Shown here one piece after another: positions 9,596-17,461 of a stretch of DNA of 64,000 bases. Every line of letters starts with the position of its first letter. The first letter of the stretch is position 1. The translations under genes were made by a program, and so were the position numbers. Source of the DNA: Saprospiraceae bacterium (lineage in GTDB: Bacteria > Bacteroidota > Bacteroidia > Chitinophagales > Saprospiraceae); the NCBI GenBank assembly GCA_016708265.1, contig JADJGA010000004.1:124001-188000 (forward strand), written 5' to 3'. The notes under the pieces are model-generated. The model had not been told where the DNA came from. It saw nothing but the letters and a program-made list of their open reading frames with translations, and ran no database searches.

Positions 9596-9669
9596 AGCTT
9601 CAAGTTCTTCAAAAGACTTACAATTGTTGATTTGAATATTGAATCAGCATGAAATTTATCAAAAATTTG

Positions 9670-9677
9670 TATCTTTG
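9670..9677 (+). promoter_or_regulatory. putative Bacteroidota -7 element before ffh
   Basis: TATCTTTG fits the phylum's TAnnTTTG -7 consensus and lies 20 bases upstream of the ffh ATG. No good TTG partner is found at the usual 17-23 base spacing, so the call rests on the -7 box alone. Confidence 0.4.
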
Positions 9678-9697
9678 CAATTCAAAAATTTTTTATT

Positions 9698-11032
9698 ATG
9701 TTTGATGATCTAACTGGGAAACTTGAAATAGCATTAAAAAGCATCAGAGGAGAGGGTGTTCTGACAGAACTGAATGTAGCAAAATCTATAAAGGAAATCC
9801 GACGTGCACTTGTAGGTGCTGATGTAAATTACAAAATTGCGAAGGATTTTACAGATGAAGTTAAAGAAGAAGCATTAGGGACAAGAAATATATTAAAAGC
9901 CATTAAGCCTGGAGAGCTTATGGTAAAAATTGTCCTGGATAAAATGACAGAACTTATGGGAGGCAAGGCTGAGGGAATTGACCTCAGTGGCAAACCATCC
10001 ATAATATTGATTTCAGGACTTCAGGGCTCAGGTAAGACTACTTTTACAGGCAAACTGGCACTGTATCTTAAGGATAAAAAGCAAAAGAAAGTCCTGGTAG
10101 TCGCAGGTGACGTTTACAGACCGGCTGCTATAAACCAGCTCGAAGTAGTTTCACAGCAGGCAGGTGTTGATATTTACAAGGAAGAAAACAGCAAAGATCC
10201 AGTAAAAATTTCTGTGAACGCAATTGAATTTGCAAAGGAGAATAAATATACTGCGGTTATTATTGATACAGCAGGCCGACTCGCTATTGATGAAGAAATG
10301 ATGAAGGAAATTGAAAACATCAAGAAATCTGTCTCTCCAAATGAGACACTTTTTGTTGTAGATTCAATGACTGGTCAGGATGCCATCAATACTGCCAAGA
10401 CATTCAATGACAGACTGGATTTTGATGGAGTTGTATTGACCAAACTTGACGGAGATACACGGGGTGGAGCAGCCCTTTCTGTAAAATATACAGTAGGTAA
10501 ACCTATAAAATTTGTAAGCAACGGTGAAAAGCTCCAGGATCTGGAGATGTTTTATCCCGACAGGATGGCTCAGCGAATACTGGGAATGGGTGATATCGTT
10601 TCTTTTGTTGAAAAAGCCCAGGAGCAATTTGATACTGAAGAAGCTAAGAAACTTGAGAAAAAAATCAAAAAGAATAAATTTGATTATGATGATTTTCTCG
10701 GGCAGATAAAACAGATCAAGAAAATGGGAGATCTCAAAGGCCTGATGAAAATGATACCTGGAATGGGAAAAATGGTAAATAATATTGATATAGATGACTC
10801 AGCTTTCGGTAAGGTAGAATCCATCATTTATTCCATGACACCCGAAGAACGTGCCAACCCTGAGTTGATGAGCATGAGCAGGAAAAGAAGGATAAGCACA
10901 GGAAGTGGCAGATCTATTCATGAAGTTAATATGTTTATCAAACAATTTGATCAGATGAAGAAAATGATGTTCAGGATGAGTAAAATGAAAGGAATTCCTG
11001 ATTTTGGTGGAATGGAGGGTATTGGAAAGTGA
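9698..11032 (+). CDS. ffh: signal recognition particle GTPase Ffh
   Basis: This 444-residue SRP54-type protein binds signal sequences of nascent membrane proteins, with 4.5S RNA, and delivers ribosomes to FtsY. The order is N-domain (about residues 1-95), G-domain with GLQGSGKTT (about 107), DTAGRLAIDEEM (about 189), TKLDGDTRGG (about 247), then the methionine-rich M-domain (after about 300) including SMSRKRRISTGSGRS for RNA binding and KKMMFRMSKMKG at the end. The length is usual for the family, and the gene is intact from the ATG at 9698. Confidence 0.98.
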   Translation: MFDDLTGKLEIALKSIRGEGVLTELNVAKSIKEIRRALVGADVNYKIAKDFTDEVKEEALGTRNILKAIKPGELMVKIVLDKMTELMGGKAEGIDLSGKPSIILISGLQGSGKTTFTGKLALYLKDKKQKKVLVVAGDVYRPAAINQLEVVSQQAGVDIYKEENSKDPVKISVNAIEFAKENKYTAVIIDTAGRLAIDEEMMKEIENIKKSVSPNETLFVVDSMTGQDAINTAKTFNDRLDFDGVVLTKLDGDTRGGAALSVKYTVGKPIKFVSNGEKLQDLEMFYPDRMAQRILGMGDIVSFVEKAQEQFDTEEAKKLEKKIKKNKFDYDDFLGQIKQIKKMGDLKGLMKMIPGMGKMVNNIDIDDSAFGKVESIIYSMTPEERANPELMSMSRKRRISTGSGRSIHEVNMFIKQFDQMKKMMFRMSKMKGIPDFGGMEGIGK

Positions 11033-11133
11033 TAAAATATTTAGTTACACTCAATAAAATATAACTCATTTCGTTTTCTGACTAAAATAATTACATTTTA
11101 ATCTGTTGATTTTATTAATTTAATTCTGATAGT

Positions 11134-12408
11134 GTGAATAAATTCATTTTATCCTTTATTTTTATTTTTATTGCCTTTAAGGCTATGGCTTCCTATATAT
11201 TTATTCCGATGGATGATGAATCTCAAAAGAATCATTTGAAAGCTTACGGAATTGCATATAAGGTTCTGGAAAATGGGGGAGAGGTGTATTGGCTGCTGAA
11301 TTACAAAGGCGGAAGTTTTGCATTTAATCTTGTGCCTCTACTGGAACGTGAATGTAAAATAAGAGATGTAAGTTATTCTGTGATCACCAACGGGGAATTC
11401 GAAAAGATCAGATTGGAAATTGATGACCCGGAAATAAATATGGATGTAATGAAGCTTGAAAAAGCTCCTAAAGTTGCTGTATATACTCCTGAATATGATG
11501 AGAAAGGTGAAAAAATTCAACCCTGGGATGACGCTGTGACTCTCGCACTTACTTACGCTGAAATTCCTTTTGATAAAATATATGACAGAGAAGTCCTTGA
11601 AGATAAATTAGTGCAATACGACTGGCTCCACTTGCACCATGAAGACTTTACAGGCCAGTATGGTAAATTCTATGGAAGCTACAGAAATGCAAGGTGGTAT
11701 ATTGATCATCAAAGAAGTCAGGAAGCGCTTGCAAAAAGCCTTGGATTTTCAAAGGTGTCTAAACTCAAGCTAGCTGTAGTTCAAAAAATAAAAGAATTTG
11801 TCGGTGCGGGTGGATTTATGTTTGCTATGTGCTCTGCAACTGATTCCTATGATATAGCACTGGCAGCTCAAAATACAGATATATGTGATGTCATGTTCGA
11901 TGGAGACCCTATGGAGGCTGCAGCACAGCAAAAACTGGATTTCTCACAGACATTTGCCTTTCAGAATTTTACATTGGTAACTAATCCATTTGAATACGAG
12001 TTTTCTTCTATTGATTTTAACTCTAGAAATGTCAGACCAGAAGATGATTATTTCACTTTGTTTGATTTTTCAGCTAAATGGGATCCCGTTCCTACAATGC
12101 TTACTCAAAATCATACCCGGATAATTAAAGGATTTATGGGTCAGACAACTACATTTGAAAGGAAATTCCTTAAGTCAGGTGTGCTTGTCATGGGGGAACT
12201 AAAAAGCATAGATGAAACAAGATATATACATGGAGATTATGGCCTGGGATTCTGGACATTTTATGGTGGTCACGATCCGGAAGATTACAGACATTATGTA
12301 GGTGATCCTCCAACAGATCTTATTTTGCACCCAAATTCACCAGGATACAGGCTTATTCTTAATAATATCCTTTTTCCCGCTGCCAGAAAGAAAAAACATA
12401 AAACATAA
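11134..12408 (+). CDS. exported conserved protein, class-I-amidotransferase-like ('asparagine synthetase B' of Bacteroidota annotations)
   Basis: This 424-residue protein has an N-terminal signal peptide (IFIFIAFKAMASY). From memory, the start YIFIPMDDESQKNHLKAYGI is typical of Bacteroidota proteins often labelled asparagine synthetase B. That label looks doubtful here: I see neither an N-terminal catalytic Cys nor an ATP-pyrophosphatase loop. What can be seen is a stretch GGFMFAMCSATDSYDIAL, resembling the nucleophile elbow of class I glutamine-amidotransferase-like folds, and a conserved WLHLHHEDFTGQYG. It is probably periplasmic; its function is unknown. The start is GTG at 11134, directly before the signal sequence. 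A strong terminator follows the stop. Confidence 0.65.
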   Translation: MNKFILSFIFIFIAFKAMASYIFIPMDDESQKNHLKAYGIAYKVLENGGEVYWLLNYKGGSFAFNLVPLLERECKIRDVSYSVITNGEFEKIRLEIDDPEINMDVMKLEKAPKVAVYTPEYDEKGEKIQPWDDAVTLALTYAEIPFDKIYDREVLEDKLVQYDWLHLHHEDFTGQYGKFYGSYRNARWYIDHQRSQEALAKSLGFSKVSKLKLAVVQKIKEFVGAGGFMFAMCSATDSYDIALAAQNTDICDVMFDGDPMEAAAQQKLDFSQTFAFQNFTLVTNPFEYEFSSIDFNSRNVRPEDDYFTLFDFSAKWDPVPTMLTQNHTRIIKGFMGQTTTFERKFLKSGVLVMGELKSIDETRYIHGDYGLGFWTFYGGHDPEDYRHYVGDPPTDLILHPNSPGYRLILNNILFPAARKKKHKT

Positions 12409-12441
12409 AAAAAAGACCCCTAAAATTCGGGGTCTTTTTTT
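12408..12441. terminator. bidirectional intrinsic terminator
   Basis: A perfect 13-bp stem (12408-12420 with 12429-12441) has a GACCCC/GGGGTC core, an 8-base loop, and A/T runs on both sides. It lies exactly between the convergent genes ending at 12408 (plus) and 12441 (minus), so it should terminate both transcripts. Confidence 0.92.
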
Positions 12442-12698
12442 TATATCTGAATATTAGCTTCTTCTAATATTTTCTTAGCCATATCCAATATTTCTGTGTC
12501 TTCAAGATTTACTATGCCTCCTTCAGGTCCAGGTTGAATATGTTTTCCAACTATTTCTTCATCACTATTGTACTTCATTGCACCAAAATAATTTCTAACG
12601 GATTGCTCATCAATTTTTAATTCATCAGCAATCCTTTTTACACTTCCTGTTGGTAAACTGTGTTTGATTTTTCTTAACTCATTGAATGTTATATACAT
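12441..12698 (-). CDS. small helix-turn-helix DNA-binding protein conserved in Bacteroidota
   Basis: This 85-residue protein carries a helix-turn-helix in its N-terminal half (SVKRIADELKIDEQSVRNYF, about residues 18-37). A conserved tail, KHIQPGPEGGIVNLEDTEI and DMAKKILEEA, follows. From memory, this arrangement (MxIxFNELRxIKxxLPxGS... GPxGGIV) is a lineage-wide small DNA-binding protein of unknown regulon. The stop codon lies inside the shared terminator. A TTG-type promoter is visible at 12767-12800. Confidence 0.75.
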   Translation of the reverse strand: MYITFNELRKIKHSLPTGSVKRIADELKIDEQSVRNYFGAMKYNSDEEIVGKHIQPGPEGGIVNLEDTEILDMAKKILEEANIQI

Positions 12699-12766
12699 GG
12701 CAATAAAATTTATTTAATAAAAAATAAAAAACTTCGCATAACAGAATTAGTAACAATTCTAATTTT

Positions 12767-12800
12767 CAAAAATAGTAATTTATTAATTCATAATTACAAA
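12767..12800 (-). promoter_or_regulatory. putative promoter of the HTH gene
   Basis: On the minus strand, TTTG (complement of 12797-12800) is followed after 22 bases by TATTTTTG (complement of 12767-12774). This fits the Bacteroidota TTG-N17-23-TAnnTTTG pattern, about 70 bases before the start at 12698. Confidence 0.4.
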
Positions 12801-12877
12801 ATTAAAACGTTTTTTATTTAATTTATTTTAAATAGCTTACTATTTGTAATATTTATTGATAGAATTAAGAATATATT

Positions 12878-14200
12878 TCAGAATATAAGGATGTATGAAA
12901 TTAAAAATGAAACTATTAACAAAAGGGTGTAGCCAAAATAAACTCTCAAATTCAGATATTTTGAGAGTTCCTGGCCAATTTTATTTTTTACGTAATAAAC
13001 CAGGTATATCTTTGAAATCAGAAATGCCAGAAAAGTTCCATACGCAATTCCGGCAAGCCCTAAATACTTCATTAGTATAATAGACAGTATGAAATTCAGG
13101 ATTATTTCGAGCAACGATACTATTATGAATATTTTATTGCGACCACTGGAATAAATAAATATCTCAGATAAAATAAATCTGCTGCATATAGTCAAAAGAT
13201 ATATATTGAATAACAGAGCTGAATATGTATAATCTGAATCGTAAAAAAAAGAGAAAAGGTATTTACTGGTAAAAAGGAGTATTATTGCCAAAGGAAAAAA
13301 AATATGCATTAACTTGCTTACTGATTTCCTGGTGGTCTCCATAGCCGAATCAAGGTCATTTACAGCCATGGGAATCATTGTAGTTCTTATCGCACCAACT
13401 AAAACCAGAATTAATGGAAACTCTCTTGCTCCATATCTGTAAAGAGAAAACTGGTCAGGAGGAAAAAAATTTTCAACCAGCAATCCATCTATGAACTCCG
13501 AACCATTAGAGAAAAGCATGTGAATTATTATAGGCAGGGAGAAAAAAAGAAACTGACCGGTAATAGTAAATCGTAGCTTAAAAGTATATGAATTTTCGAA
13601 AAAGATAACTTTGATTGTCCATAACCATCGTAAAATTATCCACACCAGCAACGCAGAGAATACATAGTAAAGATCATTATAGACACTTGCAGCAACAACT
13701 ACAGGTATTAATTGAAAAAGATAAATTATCAATCCATAATAAATGAGCTTCTTTTTGAAGTGAAAAAGTATATAGTACAATTCAACCAGTATCGTTGGCG
13801 AATAAAAAGCAATATATATGGAAACGAAAAGGGTAATTTGTCCGGTTTTAATGTCAGACAAAACTCCAAAGCCATTAAAAAGATAAAAAAGAACAGCAGT
13901 GATTAGTCCAATTGATTGTAATAGAAAGAAAATATCACCAAAAAAATTAGTTTTACTTTTTTCATCAATACGAGGATACCAGCTAAGAATAGCATTTCCA
14001 ATACCTGATACCCAAAAAAAAGTAAATAAATTTACAGAAAATAAAAACAATTCAAAAACAGAGGTTTCTTCAGGTGAATAAGATAGTTTTACAAGTAAAA
14101 TACTGATTAAAACTAAAACTGAAAATCTTAAAACCTGAAATAACTGATAAGCAGAAGTAACAGATTTAATCTTTAAAATATTTAAAACATATCTTTTCAA
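12878..14200 (-). CDS. polysaccharide flippase-type membrane protein (MOP superfamily)
   Basis: This 440-residue polytopic protein has about 12 hydrophobic segments and few charged loops, as in oligosaccharide flippases that move undecaprenyl-linked glycans across the inner membrane. Signs are an N-terminal LKIKSVTSAYQLFQVLRFSV amphipathic start, paired helices throughout, SLYRYGAREFPLILVLVG in the middle, and a late LGLAGIAYGTFLAFLISKIY segment typical of the family. No glycosyltransferase genes adjoin it, so the substrate is unknown. A second flippase of the same type is at 24885-26387. Confidence 0.78.
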   Translation of the reverse strand: MKRYVLNILKIKSVTSAYQLFQVLRFSVLVLISILLVKLSYSPEETSVFELFLFSVNLFTFFWVSGIGNAILSWYPRIDEKSKTNFFGDIFFLLQSIGLITAVLFYLFNGFGVLSDIKTGQITLFVSIYIAFYSPTILVELYYILFHFKKKLIYYGLIIYLFQLIPVVVAASVYNDLYYVFSALLVWIILRWLWTIKVIFFENSYTFKLRFTITGQFLFFSLPIIIHMLFSNGSEFIDGLLVENFFPPDQFSLYRYGAREFPLILVLVGAIRTTMIPMAVNDLDSAMETTRKSVSKLMHIFFPLAIILLFTSKYLFSFFYDSDYTYSALLFNIYLLTICSRFILSEIFIYSSGRNKIFIIVSLLEIILNFILSIILMKYLGLAGIAYGTFLAFLISKIYLVYYVKNKIGQELSKYLNLRVYFGYTLLLIVSFLISYILIF

Positions 14201-14297
14201 AATGTGGAATTAGAATATTTTCTCAAAATTAAAAATTTGGCTTAATATTTGCAGTGTAATCTATACTATTTTCACAGTTGAACAAAAATATCGTTCT

Positions 14298-14804
14298 ATG
14301 AAAGAAAAAAAAATTCAAAAGGATAAATTCAAGAAATATAAATCAATTGAAGAATTAAGTGATATCGAAAAAGAACTTTTCACAGAAGCATTTAATAAAA
14401 TGAAGCATGCATACGCTCCTTATTCTAATTTCCATGTAGGGTCAGCTCTATTACTTGAAGATGGCAGGATAGTAGGAGGGAGTAATCAGGAAAATGCATC
14501 ATACGGATTAGCAATCTGCGCTGAAAGAGTAGCTCTTTTCAATGCTGGTTCAAATTTCCCTGATGTGGCTGTTAAGAAGTTGGTAGTAGTAACAAAAAAC
14601 TATAATAAATCTGACGATCAGAACAATAATGACAATTTTATTTTGGCTCCATGCGGAGCATGCCGTCAGGTTATTCTTGAATATGAAAACAGATTCGAAA
14701 AAGATATTGAGATTTTACTGATGGATTCAAAAGGCAGGGTATATATTTTTAATTCAGTAAAACAAATGCTGCCGTTTGCATTCAGCGGATATTTCCTAAA
14801 ATAA
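14298..14804 (+). CDS. cdd: cytidine deaminase
   Basis: This 168-residue enzyme of pyrimidine salvage deaminates cytidine and deoxycytidine. The zinc site is complete: CAERVALF (about residue 74, with catalytic Glu) and PCGACRQ (about 118). The substrate-binding start, YAPYSNFHVGSALLLEDG, and NQENASYGL are also present. It is longer than the usual 130-140 residues because of a charged N-terminal extension (MKEKKIQKDKFKKYKS) and a polar insertion (NKSDDQNNNDN) before the second zinc motif. It converges on the helicase gene with only 3 bases between. Confidence 0.95.
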   Translation: MKEKKIQKDKFKKYKSIEELSDIEKELFTEAFNKMKHAYAPYSNFHVGSALLLEDGRIVGGSNQENASYGLAICAERVALFNAGSNFPDVAVKKLVVVTKNYNKSDDQNNNDNFILAPCGACRQVILEYENRFEKDIEILLMDSKGRVYIFNSVKQMLPFAFSGYFLK

Positions 14805-14807
14805 AAA

Positions 14808-16061
14808 TTAATTTCTTTTAATTCCATCCAGGAATTCAACGACTGCGCTATCCACCATTATATCCCTTGGTTTTATTGGTGTATTTAGTATTATCCCTTC
14901 CATAGTCCTGCATCTGCTTAATGCTACATAAGTCATCCCGTGAGTAAAGGCTCCCTGACCCATATCAATCCTGACATTATCAAAAGTCTTGCCCTGAGCT
15001 TTATGTATTGTGATTGCCCATGCCAGTTTTATCGGATACTGGTTAAATGTTCCAAGTATTTCCTGCTTTATCTCTGAATTATCATCCTTGTCAAATATAT
15101 ATCTGGTATTTTCCCAAATCTCAGGATAAACCTCAATCTCCTTAATGTCACCTGCTTCAGAAATCTCAGCTTTTATAGTATAATTGTCCAGAGAAGTTAT
15201 TTTTCCAATTGTACCATTTACATACTTTTTATCTATATCATTTCTGATAAAAATAATCTGAGCACCTACTTTTAGAGTCAACAGTTGGTCAGTTGGGAAT
15301 ATCGAATCAGGAAACTCTCCTTCGATGACTGCTTCATATGTGAAAATGCCTGAATCAATTCCTTCAAGTCGTTCACTATTGATATTATTTGCAAGGGCAT
15401 TCCGGGAACAAAGGGTAATATAGCTGCCTTCTTTAACAAAATCAGGACTGTGCCTTGCATTAAGTTCTTCTAATTGCTCCCAATCCATCTCATTCATTCT
15501 GATGCTTTCAAGCAGATTGATAAAATTCCTGTCACTTTGCCGGAATACTTCATTCAATTCAATATATTCTATATGTAATTTATTGCTTTTCAATACATTG
15601 GATGAAAAGAAATATGGAGTTTCATACTTTTCATTAATGTATTGTTTCTCAAATGATTGAGATACTACGGGAGGAATCTGGAACAGATCCCCAATAAATA
15701 CCATCTGAACACCTCCAAAGGGTAGGGGAGATTCCCGGTGCAGCCTCAAAAAAAAATCTATATTATCCAGCATATCAGCTCTAACCATTGAAATTTCATC
15801 AATTACCAAGACCTGAAGTTTCTTATAAATACTTTTATTTCTTTGTTTTTTGATCGCGGAATTTACTATAATTCCTGGTGGAAATCTGAAAAAAGAGTGT
15901 ATGGTTTGTCCGTTTATATTCAGAGCTGCTACACCAGTTGGTGCTAATACCACTATTTGCTTTTTAGTAGTCTCTTTAAAAAGTCTCAACAGTGTTGATT
16001 TTCCTGTGCCGGCTCTTCCTGAGATAAAAATATTGACATTGGAATTTTCCAGCAATTCCAA
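14808..16061 (-). CDS. PIF1/RecD-like superfamily 1 DNA helicase
   Basis: This protein has 417 or more residues and is an ATP-dependent helicase. It shows Walker A GRAGTGKST (residues 14-22), VLAPTGVAALNINGQTIHSFF, Walker B VLVIDEISM, GDLFQIPPVV (motif III region), and C-terminal WAITIHKAQGKTFD with ALSRC. These are PIF1-family signatures. The start is uncertain: the first usual start codon is TTG at 16061. However, coding sequence continues upstream (EPVILNRAFKNALELLENS) back to the stop of the neighbouring endonuclease gene at 16111-16113, with no ATG, GTG or TTG there. The true N-terminus may begin with ATT. It is probably co-transcribed with the endonuclease. Confidence 0.85.
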   Translation of the reverse strand: MELLENSNVNIFISGRAGTGKSTLLRLFKETTKKQIVVLAPTGVAALNINGQTIHSFFRFPPGIIVNSAIKKQRNKSIYKKLQVLVIDEISMVRADMLDNIDFFLRLHRESPLPFGGVQMVFIGDLFQIPPVVSQSFEKQYINEKYETPYFFSSNVLKSNKLHIEYIELNEVFRQSDRNFINLLESIRMNEMDWEQLEELNARHSPDFVKEGSYITLCSRNALANNINSERLEGIDSGIFTYEAVIEGEFPDSIFPTDQLLTLKVGAQIIFIRNDIDKKYVNGTIGKITSLDNYTIKAEISEAGDIKEIEVYPEIWENTRYIFDKDDNSEIKQEILGTFNQYPIKLAWAITIHKAQGKTFDNVRIDMGQGAFTHGMTYVALSRCRTMEGIILNTPIKPRDIMVDSAVVEFLDGIKRN

Positions 16062-16110
16062 TGCATTTTTAAAAGCACGGTTTAATATTACGGGTTCCTT
16101 GAGAATAGTT

Positions 16111-17154
16111 CTATTCTGTTTTAACTACATAAATGAAAACAGGAAAGTGATCGCTGTATCCCTGAATATATTCATTGCCTACAAATGTACGTAAGGGATA
16201 ACCCTTGAAATTGCCTTTTTTTTGCACTAAAAACTCCTTATTAAATATATTTGCCTTATAAAAACTCAGATTATTATTATTTCTGCTTATCCAGCTTTTT
16301 GTTAATATTATCTGATCAAATAAACTCCATGCATCTTTATAAGCTGTAGTCCCTATGCCTCTGATATAAAATTGTTCCATAGGATTGAACATCTCACTAC
16401 CTTTGACTTTCTTAATATTTCCGTTAGCTTTTAAAACATTCTTAACAGATGGACTCGTAGGGTCATCATTTAAATCACCCATTACTATAACTTTAGAACC
16501 CGGAAAAGCATTATTGAGCGAATCTATTATTTTTTTACATTCTGCTGCGGCTGCTGCCCTCCAGGGATTAGTTGTAGATTCACCACCTCTTCTCGAAGGC
16601 CAGTGATTCACCAGTATATGTATCAGTTCTCCCTGATAATTGCCTGAAACAAATAAGATATCCCTTGTAAAGATTTTCTCACTTCCGTTATAGATCTGCA
16701 CAGGAACAGGGCTAGCCTGAGTAGGGGAGAAGTATTTCGACTGATAAAGCAATCCAAGATCAATGCCCCTGCTGTCATAGGAATCAAAATGAATGATGCT
16801 GTAATTTCTGGATTTTATCGAAGGTTGAGCAATTAGATCTTCCAAAACTGTTCTGTTTTCTATTTCAGATACTCCAAGAATTGCTAATCCATCATCTGTC
16901 ACATCTGTTCCGATCTGAGATATTACATCAGCCATATTCTTAAGTTTATCATAATATTTCTTCGAATTCCACAATTTCGGTCCCGAAGGAGTAAATTCTT
17001 CATCAATTATATCAGGAGCGTCAATTGTGTCAAACAAATTCTCAAGATTATAAAAACCGATTGCACTAATCTTTAGCTTTTCCTTTTGAGAATAAACAGC
17101 ATCAGTTACAATTATCAAAAAAAAGAAGAAAAGTAGAAATCGCAATTTTTCCAT
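16111..17154 (-). CDS. exported endonuclease/exonuclease/phosphatase-family protein
   Basis: This 347-residue metal-dependent phosphohydrolase has the DNase I-like fold. A signal peptide covers about residues 1-22 (FFFLIIVTDAVYSQ). Catalytic motifs are IGFYNLENLFDT (about 31-42), GVSEIENR with the metal-binding Glu, HWPSRRGGEST, VIVMGDLNDDP, DQIIL and the terminal SDHFPVFIYV with the Asp-His pair. The complete motif set argues for an active enzyme. The substrate (nucleic acid or phosphoester) is unknown, and the location is probably periplasmic or extracellular. A good promoter lies at 17224-17254, and the PIF1-like helicase follows directly. Confidence 0.88.
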   Translation of the reverse strand: MEKLRFLLFFFFLIIVTDAVYSQKEKLKISAIGFYNLENLFDTIDAPDIIDEEFTPSGPKLWNSKKYYDKLKNMADVISQIGTDVTDDGLAILGVSEIENRTVLEDLIAQPSIKSRNYSIIHFDSYDSRGIDLGLLYQSKYFSPTQASPVPVQIYNGSEKIFTRDILFVSGNYQGELIHILVNHWPSRRGGESTTNPWRAAAAAECKKIIDSLNNAFPGSKVIVMGDLNDDPTSPSVKNVLKANGNIKKVKGSEMFNPMEQFYIRGIGTTAYKDAWSLFDQIILTKSWISRNNNNLSFYKANIFNKEFLVQKKGNFKGYPLRTFVGNEYIQGYSDHFPVFIYVVKTE

Positions 17155-17223
17155 TTTAAACAGTTTTGATGTATAGCAGAATATTGATAAAACTTAAATC
17201 GAAATATTATATTATATAACTCA

Positions 17224-17254
17224 CAAACATACAAAAAAAATCTTACTACTACAA
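17224..17254 (-). promoter_or_regulatory. putative promoter of the exported endonuclease operon
   Basis: On the minus strand, TTG (complement of 17252-17254), 20 bases, then TATGTTTG (complement of 17224-17231) fits the phylum consensus. Transcription would start about 60 bases before the ATG at 17154. Confidence 0.5.
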
Positions 17255-17385
17255 TAAAGTAAGCTCTGATTTTTTAAACTTATATTGACGAATACATAGG
17301 ATACGCGAGTGTTTAGCACTGTATGACTATTCCTTATTTAATGCCTATAATATATATTATGTTAAATAGAAAAGTATAAATATAA

Positions 17386-17413
17386 AAGAGGGAGACAACT
17401 GAGCCTCCCTCTT
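17386..17413 (-). terminator. intrinsic terminator of the T9SS cassette
   Basis: A perfect 9-bp stem (17386-17394 with 17405-17413, aagagggag/ctccctctt) with a 10-base loop is followed on the minus strand by a T-rich tract. It lies about 50 bases past the stop at 17462 and should end the three-gene operon. Confidence 0.75.
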
Positions 17414-17461
17414 ACATTTGGTTTTTTTATATTTAATCTTAAATATCCTAAATGGTCAATT

